From assembly GCA_951394045.1 (NCBI GenBank), contig OX595998.1:1178001-1242000 (forward strand): DNA of 64,000 bases, given 5' to 3'. Every line of letters starts with the position of its first letter. Within the stretch, counting starts at the first letter, position 1. Source of the stretch: Nitzschia sp. DOCU1. Taxonomy: Eukaryota > Bacillariophyta > Bacillariophyceae > Bacillariales > Bacillariaceae. The notes under the pieces were generated by a model. The model was not told the DNA's origin, searched no databases, and saw nothing but the letters and a program-made list of their open reading frames with translations. A program made the translations under genes and the position numbers. This document shows, piece after piece, positions 40,703-51,000 of this stretch.

Positions 40703-43700
40703 ATGATGATTCATCCCTCAAGTAATAAGAGCAATGAAAAGCGCAAATCGTTATTATTTCCATGGGTTTGGATGGCGCTACTCCTGATAGGTTTGGTCCT
40801 GATAGGTCCACCGAGGACGATGAAGGATATCCTGCACGAGTCCGAAGACCTTCAAGCTGCCTGGGCTCACGTGTCGATTGCTTGGTACTACCTTTCTACC
40901 ACATTTGAGCGTTATTTCCGAGAATGGATGGAAGATTCTGTGGCGAGGCCCTCCAAGCTGGTGTGGCAAAATGCCCAGAGTTTGCTCGTAGATGCCCAGA
41001 CGCTTTTTCAGTTGTGGTGGGAGCGGCTGCCGACTGCAGCCTCGTGGGGTATTACTATTCCTAGTGCCAGTAGTAGTGGTGGTGGCGGTGCGTTGTGGAA
41101 GGTTGCCAGCATGAGCCTTATGGTGAGCATGGCAGTTTTGGCATGGCGTTTGTATCAACGACGACGAAGCTTTCCTTCCAAAAACAAGAAGCATCATGGA
41201 GATGATGGGATGGAAATTCTAAGGACGACTCGAGATCGAGCATCGACCTTTGACTTTTTTGGAGTTTCACAACGAGATCGAATTGGAAGTTTGGGAGATT
41301 TGTCGTTACGAGGTGGAGGAAGTGGTGGAGGCGAGGGAATGGGAGGTGGAGGTGAATTTCGTAGAGAACGGGTGGGAAGTATGGATCTATTTTATGCTCA
41401 ACGTCCAAATGCAGAGACTATGGATGTAACGAGGAAGAGGGCAGAACGCAAAAAGGAACAAAAGGCAAAAGAAAAAGCCGATGGTACCAGACGCAAGCTC
41501 TCGTTTGCTACTACTCCTTCCAATGCCGACATGCCCAATGATGCCTTTTTTGCGCAACAAGCCTTTCGTGATACTGGGGGTTCTCTTGCTGCGGCGGATG
41601 AAGAGAATCAAGGTGAAGGATATCTTTTTGACGAGTTTGGTCTCGTCACGCTTTCCTATGAGATTGTTTACTATGGTCCGGCACATACAGGTCTACTCTT
41701 TGAAACTTGGACGCCTCCGACACCTTGGTCCGAGGTTTCGCGTCGTATCATGCCCCAAGAGATTATGCTCAAATTGCGACGACATTTAGTCTTGGATATG
41801 AATCAAGGAACCGTCACAGTCAAAGAACCAAAGTCGAGTGGCAGGTGGGATTACTCCATGCCCGCTCAAGACTTTTCCATTCATGTCGAACCTCCAGTGG
41901 AAGGAGCCGTCATGAGCTTGTACAGAAAGGGCACGTCCAAGGAAGAATGGATGGAACATACGTTTGAATCGGCACAGGCTGCTGCGCAATTTCAACTGGA
42001 TCTCCTAGCGTATCAAGTACTGGGGAAAACGTTGAATAACATGTTCCAAGTTCTAAGTCTGGTGCACTTGGGAAGTCAAGCGTACGAAGGGCCTGAGTTT
42101 GTTCTGCATTACAATGTTTCTGAAGCAGCAAAAGACGATGAAGAGATGGCGGAACGACGAACTGCGCTCACCGGTGTTGCATGGGATGATGCCATGAGAG
42201 CCTTGAGCAGTATCCCCACCATTCGCATAGCACTCGAGAGGGTCTGGCTTCATCATCGCCGTCCAAACGATGATTTCTCTAGAAGCAAAAAATCGGCAAC
42301 TTTGGCGGACGCTCAAAAAGTCGCGCCCGGTCCGGATGATGGTCTGTTGACAGAAGAATATTCTGGAAAACGGCTATTGCTGGGCCCGGTGGACTTTTTT
42401 AGGCTGTTTGTACCGGCATTGCCAGACACGGCGTTGCCCCAAAGTGAATCGAATCGAGCCCGCATGGAACAACTACTAAGTTGGAGGAAACGTGCCGCTC
42501 GGGCAGCCGTGCTTATTCGAGCCTACGCTATGTCCCACCGCGTTGTGAATATTGGCTGGCAACTAATCAATCCGGTAGAGGAACAATCCAGAAAGCTCCG
42601 TAAACGCCTCGCCTTTGACGACAACGAGGACAATAATCGTCGAGATAAAGGTTCGAGGGATGAAATATACGAAGCCTCTGTGTCAAGGGATGTTTTGTGT
42701 CATGTCCGTCCTTTCGACTACTTTAGTCAGACGGACAATGACCGCCGAAGGGACCTGGGATTGGTTTTGAGCCCCTACCAGGCGTACGCCCTGGTCGGTG
42801 TTCACATTTTCAAGAAACCAGAAATTTATGATTCTCGGTTCTCACTAAATATATCCCGGGATCCGGTGGAAGCTCTCCCTTCCTTGCAAAAGATGCTTGC
42901 GGCCAATTCTGATCTCGACTTTTTTCTTGCTGCCTATCACCGCGAAGACACCGTAACCGTCATGTGCTATGTTCGGTCGCTTGCTAAAGGAATCGATCCG
43001 CAATTCGACAATGTTGTGAGTACATCCATATCTTGATTGTTTTGGGTGGCCTTGTTCATCGTTCGTCGCTATTGGTAGTAATGCTCACATCATTCTTGAT
43101 TTCCCACTATAGATTACGAGCTTTGCAGAAGGCGGCAAGGAGACTCGCGATCGGAAGGTGCACATGATGATTCAAATGGGACAAAGCCAGACGCTTTCAT
43201 TTTTGGGAATGTTGTTTGTGCGATTCCTCGCCTTTTTGTTTAGCCTCACGAGGAAAGCGCGGGAATCGCCATTGGGTCTTCAAGCTCGAAGAGATAGAAT
43301 CCCATTCCCAGCTATTCGAGTTGCCAGCTACGGTCGTACCTATCATTTTGGAGGCGCCATGCAGGAGAATCCAGATCTTCCAAAGAATTATGTAGCAATG
43401 AGTATGGCGTTTACTCCGATGGGAATGCCAAACCTGGTGTCGAAATTCTTGTTTACCCATCTGAATGACCAAATGTCAGAGCGAGTCCTCGATTTTACAC
43501 TAGTCCTCGAAGGTGAGCATGAAGGTGAGCTTCCGGAACGGGCACTTTGCACTACGAGGATGGTGCGAGTCGATACAGGAGCCGTGGCAAAGGTTCCGAC
43601 GGTGTACGACATTCACACACCAAGAAATACCCATGGGAATCGCCGGCAAACGCTTCAGGATGAAAGCTTCCAGATGTGGTACGAGCGACTTGCCACAGAG

Positions 43701-44807
43701 TTTGCATCCGCCGTCCGAACGCGACTCAAAATTCCCAGGTGGAACGACGATTCATCAGCACAGAGTGTTTCGCCTCCGCCGAATCAGGACGAGACGAGCC
43801 CAATGCCACGACGCGACGCTACATTCCAACGTACTGATGATCCGCTCGAGACCGCCGTTGCGGAAGTGACTCAACTCTTGAAAGGAGTGGAGGTGCCAGC
43901 AAGAAGTGATTACATTGACAGCCTGTCGGAACCGATCTTTTCTCGTCGCATTGATAAAAGCCTGCCTGATGGGATTGTGCTAGTGCCTGTTTTGGACACT
44001 TTAAGCCGCGATGACATTAAACGGTTTGTTGTTGCTTCGAGGTTTGATATCAAAAGGGCATCTGTCCGCATCGTTGAAACTACCGCGTGGAAAGGTCGAA
44101 CATTTCCTATCGATATCCGTATGTGCAGAATTGAGCTGCAGAGTGGTCAGTTCTTCCAGCAGGGTCACGATCGATCAAGAAACCAAGTCTTTTATTTCTC
44201 TACAATGTGCCGTGGTCCGTGGAGGCGGAATGTGGAAGCGACGATTGCGGCGGTCTTACACCGATTTGATTTTGCCATGACCAAGCTGTGTGCCGACAAC
44301 CCAAGCACCCGTTGTACGCTAGTGATCCTGATGAGCCGATGGAAAGGGGCACCAGCCCCGAAAGTGGAGTCGGAGGATGGAAAAGCGGAGGAGGTGGGGA
44401 ACGGGACAGACGAAGTACGTCAGAATGAATCGGGCGATGTTGAACCCGGCGACAGCACTTGGAAAAGTTCCCGTCAATTTGTATCCAACCCGAGGATCGC
44501 CACTGAAGAAACATGGCAACTGCATTCCACAAATGAACTCGTTGAAGAGTTGATTTCGCTCCTGATCTTGCACTACCCGGACAGGATCGCCAAGATCTTT
44601 CTGGGCAAAGGCCCGAAGGCATTTTATAAGACCAACGTATCTGCGTCTAGAGCAATGAGACGGACCGTCGACCTAACTGAAGCACGAGGAAGGATCATTT
44701 TCCTGCGGAACCTCTCAGGGCTCCGATCTTTCATAGATGCAGATCAGCTTTCCGAGGTGGCGGGGGGTTGCGCTCCGGTTCCTCCGAATGCCTTTGACTT
44801 CTGGTAG
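40703..44807 (+). CDS. Large membrane protein of unknown function, 1,335 residues
   Basis: Two exons, 40703-43015 and 43113-44807, joined over a 97-nt intron (GTGAGT...ACTATAG) in phase 0. Without the intron the frames would look like two genes. Membrane segments: about 21-37 (PWVWMALLLIGLVLIG), about 133-149 (MSLMVSMAVLAWRLY) and one early in exon 2 (LGMLFVRFLAFLF). Between the first two, the region could face the lumen; a Gly-rich Arg/Lys-rich stretch follows the second. The rest is a series of globular-looking blocks, including YGRTYHFGGAMQENPDLP and YFSTMCRGPWRRNVEATIAAV. No catalytic motif or family recognised. A Glu/Asp-rich linker lies about 90 residues before the end. Confidence 0.75.
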
Positions 44808-47238
44808 TAGTCCACCCCAATGATTCTACTACTACTCTACCGGTAGGTATCGTTATAAGAGAGGCCAGCCTCATATTTATCGATGGTGTTCCGAAGAATA
44901 GTAGCACGTCATGATGATAAAGCATCTGCTGAAGGAAGACCACCCCTTGATGCATCAAGATAGCAGTAGTAGAGGCCCTATTGAAAATCAATGATGTCCC
45001 TTAGGGTAGGTATTAATAGCAACAGAAAATATCAAGTGTGGCTGCAGGCAGCTGCGCCATCATCAACAACGCACGCAACAGCTGCTGCAGTTGTGTTGTT
45101 TGCGTTTGGGCTTCGGGCGCGACTCCCGAAAGATGTTCTCCCGACCCAGCATTACCAGCTGATTTACATATGCAGCACATGTCTCTACTAGCGGGGGAAA
45201 GAACGCTTTCTCTAATCGCGACCACCCATGTCTTCCGAGGGACACTGGGACTGTACCGTGGAAGCGAAGTCAGGCTCACTTTTTGTGGCATAGTGATACC
45301 AAACGTGGGGGGTCCTTTTGCAGCGCCTATTAGTAGTTTTTGATCGAACTGGTATAGTATGCGACCGATTACCACCTATTAGCACCCAAAAATAGAGCTA
45401 CCAGATTGGCATATGGCGCGTCCTTTGTAACGGTTTCTGTCCTGCTGTGGTCCTGTTGGCGATGCAATTCTAGCAAAGCTGTTTGTTCCTTTTAATAGTA
45501 TATCATTGTATTCTACATTGGTATAATCATCAACAACATGGCTGAGGCTCATGTAGCTTGCCCAGCATAAAAATAGCGCCCATACTGGTAGTACAAGGCA
45601 ATGAGAAATGGAATTCAAAGCTGTAGCGCTTCTTGTTCTCGCCGAGAGAAGTAGAGGTAGAGGACGCTCAGAGACTTGTTCCTGCCGCCATTCTGCTGCT
45701 GCCACGTTCCCCAGGCAACGAATACCATCCGTTCTGTTGATATCTGCTGTTGGGGCAGGAAAGGCAGAACCACAGCACCCGAACTCCAGACCGCTTTTCT
45801 AGCTTCAACAATCGGTGAAGAGGTCTTCATCATCCTGGACCAGGTCCAGTACGTCGTTGATAATAGCGATGAGATGGGCATTGCTAGTGACCATCGTCTT
45901 CGCTCGCCTTGTAGAGAATTTCGGACTTGATCGGGAAACAGGGCTTCGTTGTACAAGAATGCGTGAACCATTTGACAGTCTTCGGTTTGTACTTCTCGAG
46001 TTCAGCACCGTTACGGTGAGATCTTGGCTAGGCGAGAGGGGTCTTCGTGTCGTGGTCACTACACTCTTGGTAGAATAAGATTGGCAAGTCATGTTCGTTG
46101 GGCGTGAATGGTCTTGTATGCAATGCGTAAGGTAATTTGGGATTTTTGGATTTTATGAGCGTCGATGAGTCGGTGACACAGACAGTGGGCTGGTTAGTAT
46201 TACTTCGGCATCGTCCTCGACAGCTTGCCTGCTGGAGGTCCCAACACTCTTGGTGTCTTCGGGGGTGCAGAGTCGATCTTCGATGCAAGCTGGCGGTAAT
46301 TCTTTGTTCCAGGAGAACTACCGAAACCCTAAGTATTGTGACCTTGGCGCGTTTTCAGGCATCTGCTGATTGCTTCATTTAACGGATATCGTCAGTCCGG
46401 ATGAGCAGCTGCTGGAGTCACAACCACACAAGACGTGTTCTCGTTTTCCCTTCGATCGAAACAACCGTGTTAACGAAGCGTCATCTCAATTATCGCACCC
46501 AAACTTCTTCGGGCAGTTTGTTAAATATCCATTTTAACTTGGGCGAGATGAAAAATGGTACCTCGATAGTACTTCGAAAACGCTGCAGAACACAAGCGCA
46601 AGAAGTGTCCGCGAGGGTTCGTGCTCCCATAATTATTTGACAATTATTAAGAACACTGAGAAGCCAATGGTTCGCGTTGGGAGAATTTAGTGGATGATCG
46701 ACCAATCATTGTCTTCAGATGCAGCTGCACTTCAAAACCGACCATTTATCTGGTATGTGATTGTCCCTACGTGATCTCGCAAAGCACGTAGTTGGCAAAA
46801 GCAAGCTGTCAATTGAAGTCAACATATCCTCAGCGGAGCGAAGGAGCGAAAGGGCACATATTACTGGATATTCGACTTTCCGTCCTACCAGGTATCGTTC
46901 GTAACTCTTCTGCACGGCGCGAACAGTTCGCGTTGACAAACAGTTATTCTGTCGATGGTCGCACTCGGTCATTGTGATCGAGTCGAGTCAGTCGGCTTTC
47001 TGGTGACATCAAGGAGATGACCTACCGCTGGTAAGCAAAGATTCGAACATCCATCGGCGTACGATACGTCAACTTTTGGAGATCTTTTGGCAACACCAAT
47101 AGCGACATGAAATCAATCGGTCGTCCCTTCAGGCTTTGAACAGTGGTTAGACGGTCGTCACAAACAAACTTCAAGACTAATCAACGAAGAGACTCGTAGG
47201 CTTTCCTTTCCATCGCTCGTGAGTCGCGACAGAAAATA
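44808..47238. other. 2.4-kb stretch without a supported gene
   Basis: CTACCGGTAG at 44837-44846. Many short frames on both strands, none with a domain and clean start. Around 45805-46092 (minus) a fragment AHLIAIINDVLDL looks like a histidine-kinase dimerisation helix, but the frame stops soon after. It may be a decayed gene. Confidence 0.4.
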
Positions 47239-47925
47239 ATGAAATTGAAACAGTGTGGTTCCCACCTTGTCGATTGGCACATTTGCCTGATCGCTCTGTT
47301 CGTTTCGATGGCTGTAACTACTACAAACGCCCTGGTCCACCTGGGTCCACCCAAGTCCGAAACGCGTGATGTGGGCCGAAGATCCGTTGTATCCAGCCTG
47401 GTGTTGTCCGTTCTTCTCTTTCAGGATCCGGCAATGGCATCTACTGAGACATCAGACGAGTTCCGCAGCGTAGGAACGCAGGCTCCCCCACCCGATGGCA
47501 GCGCGCCTTTTGTGACGCTGGGAAACGGCGCCAAGGTCAAGGATTTTCGTGTCGGAACGGGAGATGGTCAAGTCACATTGAACTCGAAGGTGGACATTCA
47601 GTGCTCGGGACGTCTACTAAACTTGAATGGGGTTGTCTTCTACAACACGAAAACCAATAATCCTGACGGTTTCGGCGCCATTCCTCTGACAATCGAACTC
47701 GGAAAAGGCCAAGCCGTTCCCGGTCTGGAGACCGGTCTGGTAGGAATGAAGAAAGGTGGAATCAGGAGGATAATTGTACCTCAAGAGCTTGCCTACAATG
47801 GATTTCCAAACCTAGAACCAAAGCCTATGAATGCCAATGATCAACGTGCACTTGATTCCGTGGTAAAGAATCCCCGACGAGATGGCGCCATTCTGTTCGA
47901 CGTGCAGCTAGAGCGGTTCAAATAG
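47239..47925 (+). CDS. Thylakoid-lumen FKBP-type peptidyl-prolyl isomerase
   Basis: 228 residues, single exon. The signal peptide (about 12-31, ICLIALFVSMAVTTTNA) is followed by a short transit region and a twin-arginine signal, GRRSVVSSLVLSVLLF (RR at 47-48), ending DPAMA at about 63-67. This predicts Tat-dependent delivery to the thylakoid lumen. The FKBP domain (about 100-228) has DIQCSGRLLNLNGVVFYNT, IELGKGQAVPGLETGLVGMKKGGIRRIIVP and a final ILFDVQLERF. Several active-site aromatics of FKBP12 are replaced, as in plant lumenal FKBPs, which often act in photosystem assembly rather than proline isomerisation. Stop codon lies 90 bp from the convergent repeat protein. Confidence 0.88.
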   Translation: MKLKQCGSHLVDWHICLIALFVSMAVTTTNALVHLGPPKSETRDVGRRSVVSSLVLSVLLFQDPAMASTETSDEFRSVGTQAPPPDGSAPFVTLGNGAKVKDFRVGTGDGQVTLNSKVDIQCSGRLLNLNGVVFYNTKTNNPDGFGAIPLTIELGKGQAVPGLETGLVGMKKGGIRRIIVPQELAYNGFPNLEPKPMNANDQRALDSVVKNPRRDGAILFDVQLERFK

Positions 47926-48015
47926 ATGAAAGCAATTGCTTTTTAAATGTCATAAGCTTTTAGCTCCAAGGGACTCGCGCTTTCCAACCCATCGGTTGCG
48001 ATCCACTTGTCCGAT

Positions 48016-51000
48016 CTACCTTCGGCTGCGAGACTTTTTGTCACTTGACTTGCTACGGCTGCTAGACTTCTTGTCAGTCGACTTGCTACGGCTCCTCGAA
48101 CTCCTACCATCCTTGGATGAGCTTCGGCTTCTTGAATTTTTGTCGTTGTCCTTGCTCTTGGAGTCTTTACTGTCCTTCCCCTTATCGGCTTTTTTCGTCA
48201 GCAAGTCTGGTTTAATCTTCTTATTTCCGTGAAGCGGTGGCTTGGGTGTGAATGTACCTGTCTTGCTTTTTGAACCCGAATTCCGAATGGCACGAAGAGG
48301 CACCACCGATCCATCTTCGGCAAAGTCTCCAAAATCGTTGGCGACCGAGAAGTTGTCGTCGAAATCGTTCATATCACCAAATGAATCGTCGTCATCATCA
48401 CCACCACCGAATGGATCGCTCGATTTCTTTCCCTTCTTGCTCCGCTTCTGATGCAGGTCGCCCTTTGGTTTGGCTGTCTGCACTACAAGCTTCATCGAGC
48501 TCTTAGGCTTTTTGGTTTTCGTGTCATCCTTAACAGCAAGTCCCTTCTTTTTCTTTTTGTCCGTATCGCTCACCGGGCCAAACGGAGATGCAGAATCCAT
48601 CTTTTTGTCTTTTTCGCTCAGGGGCGCAAATGGGGAAACTGAATCCATGTTCTTGTCCTTTTCGCTTAACGGTGCAAATGGCGAAGCAGAATCCAATTTC
48701 TTGTCCTTGGCACTCAGCGGAGCAAAGGGAGACAACGTACTCTTCCCCGTGGTACCAAGAGGTGCAAAGGGATCACTGGCCACAGCCGCGGCTCCAAGAG
48801 GTGCAAATGGTGATGGGTCGCTTGCCTTTATCGCTCCCCCAAGAGGTGCAAACGGGTCGCTTGCCTTCTCGGCTTCGCCGAGGGGCGCAAAGGGGGATGG
48901 GCTGGAGCCGAATGGCGAAGCCCCAAACGGCGACGCGTCAAATGGCGATGGCTCGCTGGATTTCGTTTTGGAATCCTCCTTGACTGAGAGACCGGCCTTT
49001 TTCCCTCTTCCCTTGGGGCTTTTGCTAGACGAAATATCTTTATCCTTCTTTTTGGTATCGTTATCCTTCTTGTCATCGCTGTCCTTGTCGGAACCTTTCG
49101 ACTTTCGTTTGCTGGCCTTATCCTTATCCTTCGTCGGTTTCTTGCCCACACTGTCGGAATCTTTCTTGCCTCCGTCTTTGTCGTTGCTCTTGTCATTCGT
49201 CGATTTCTTCATCTCGTTTTCAAGGTCTTGCAGAGCAGCGCCCCATGGATCGGTTTCGTCCTTTTTCTTTGTATCCTCGGCGGCGAGCTCCTCGAGAGCA
49301 GCTTGCCAGGCGTCTTGATCGGCCTTTTCTTTCTTCTTCTGCTCCTCGGCTGCAAGTTCCATCAATGCTGCCTGCCACGCCGCGTCTTCGTCTTGCGTTT
49401 CTTCTGTCCCCGCACCAGCATCCATGCCCCAACCATCAGAAGCTGCTTCCTTTGCTTTGTCCAATCCCATCTTCTCCTCCTCCGTAGGTGAGCTCTTCTT
49501 CGGGCTAGGTTGATCCCAGTCAGCAGTCGATTCGAAAGTCATAGCAGTAGCAACTGACAATGTCTTGGATGGGGCCGCTCCCTTTGTCTTCTTCTTCCCC
49601 TTCGACGAATCGTCGGAATCTGAATCACTTGACGAACTTGAGGAACTACTCGAAGAGTCATCGAGCGACTTCTTCGGGCTTGGCTTTGGGCTAATTTTTG
49701 GGCTGGGTTTCGGACTTGGCTTTGGGCTAATTTTCGGGCTGACGCTTTCCTCGTAAGCTGGAGTAGCGAGCTTCACGGGAATCAGCTTCTTCGGCTTTTC
49801 GTCGTCACTACTGTCACTGTCTGAATCCAAAAACGTCTTTTTCTTTGGAGGTAGAGCAGCTGGAGCAGGAGCACCCTTCTTTTTCTTTTCATCGTCACTG
49901 TCGTCGTCGCTGTCATCCAAGAACGAGGATTTCTTGGCAGGAGCAGACGCGGGTGGTGGAGCCGCCACCTTCGGCTTGCTTTTTTCATCATCACTGCTTT
50001 TTTCGTCGTCCGAATCGTCCAAAAATGACGACTTCTTGGTTGGAGCGGGAGCTGGGGCTGGCGTAGGAGCTGCGGCTGCCTTTTTTGCTTTCTCATCATC
50101 GCTGCTATCCTCGTCGGAATCATCCAATGATGTTTTCTTAGCCGTGAGCGGTGGAGCCGTCTCAAGCGCCTTGACGGGTGACTTTTCATCGTCACTACTA
50201 TCATCGCTATCAGACTTTTTTGATGACACCGGGGCAGCCGCAGAAGGCACTGGCGCTGAGTCCTTCGGCTTGTCGTCGTCGCTGTCGCTGTCTGAGTCCA
50301 AGGAAATTTTCTTGGCTGGACTTGGCGCTGCTTGCTTCGGTTTCTCATCGACGCTTCTGTCACTGTCGGAATCAGCCAAGGAAATTTTTTTTGCGAGGCC
50401 TTTAGATGGGGCTGCGGCCTTCGGCTTGTCATCGTCGCTGCTATCGTCGCTTTCTGAATCGTCCAAAAACGATGACTTCTTGGGAGCGAATTCAGGCTTT
50501 TTGGCACCCGAAATGGGAAGCGATGAGGCTGGAGCACTTTTCATCTTCTGCGGAGGCTCTTTGCTTTTCTTGAAGCCCGCAGATGAGTCGTCATCACTGC
50601 TTGAGTCATCCTTCTTCTTTGGCAAGTCACTTTGCTCTTGCGCTTCAGTTTTTGTTGGTGCGGCAGCCTTGGCCTTGTCATCCTCATCGGAATCTTCATC
50701 GTCTGATCCCTCTTCAGCAATCGACTGCTTGGCCTTGGCATCTGAAGTTTGAGCACTGCCTCCGAATCCAAACAAGGCTGCAGCAGAATTATCCATGCTT
50801 GCAGACTTCGAAGTCTCACCTGTACTTTCCATGCTGATTGAATTCGAAGACTCTTGCCCTTTACCGGCAAACCCAAAAAGAGCCGCTGCAGAATTGTCAA
50901 GGCTAACAGAGGCATCCTTCTTCTCACCACCTCCGGCGAAGCCGAATAGAGCCGCTGCCGAGTTGTCCATACTTATAGATGGTTCCCGTTTCGATTTCGC

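Noticed and set aside
45805..46092. Minus-strand fragment resembling a histidine-kinase dimerisation helix
   Set aside because: Only about 13 residues match, frame ends at once, no H-box or ATPase domain near.
49934..50752. Plus-strand frame of 272 codons, and similar ones from 48470 to 53380
   Set aside because: Antisense shadows of the repetitive 1,909-residue gene; composition mirrors its Ser/Asp codons.
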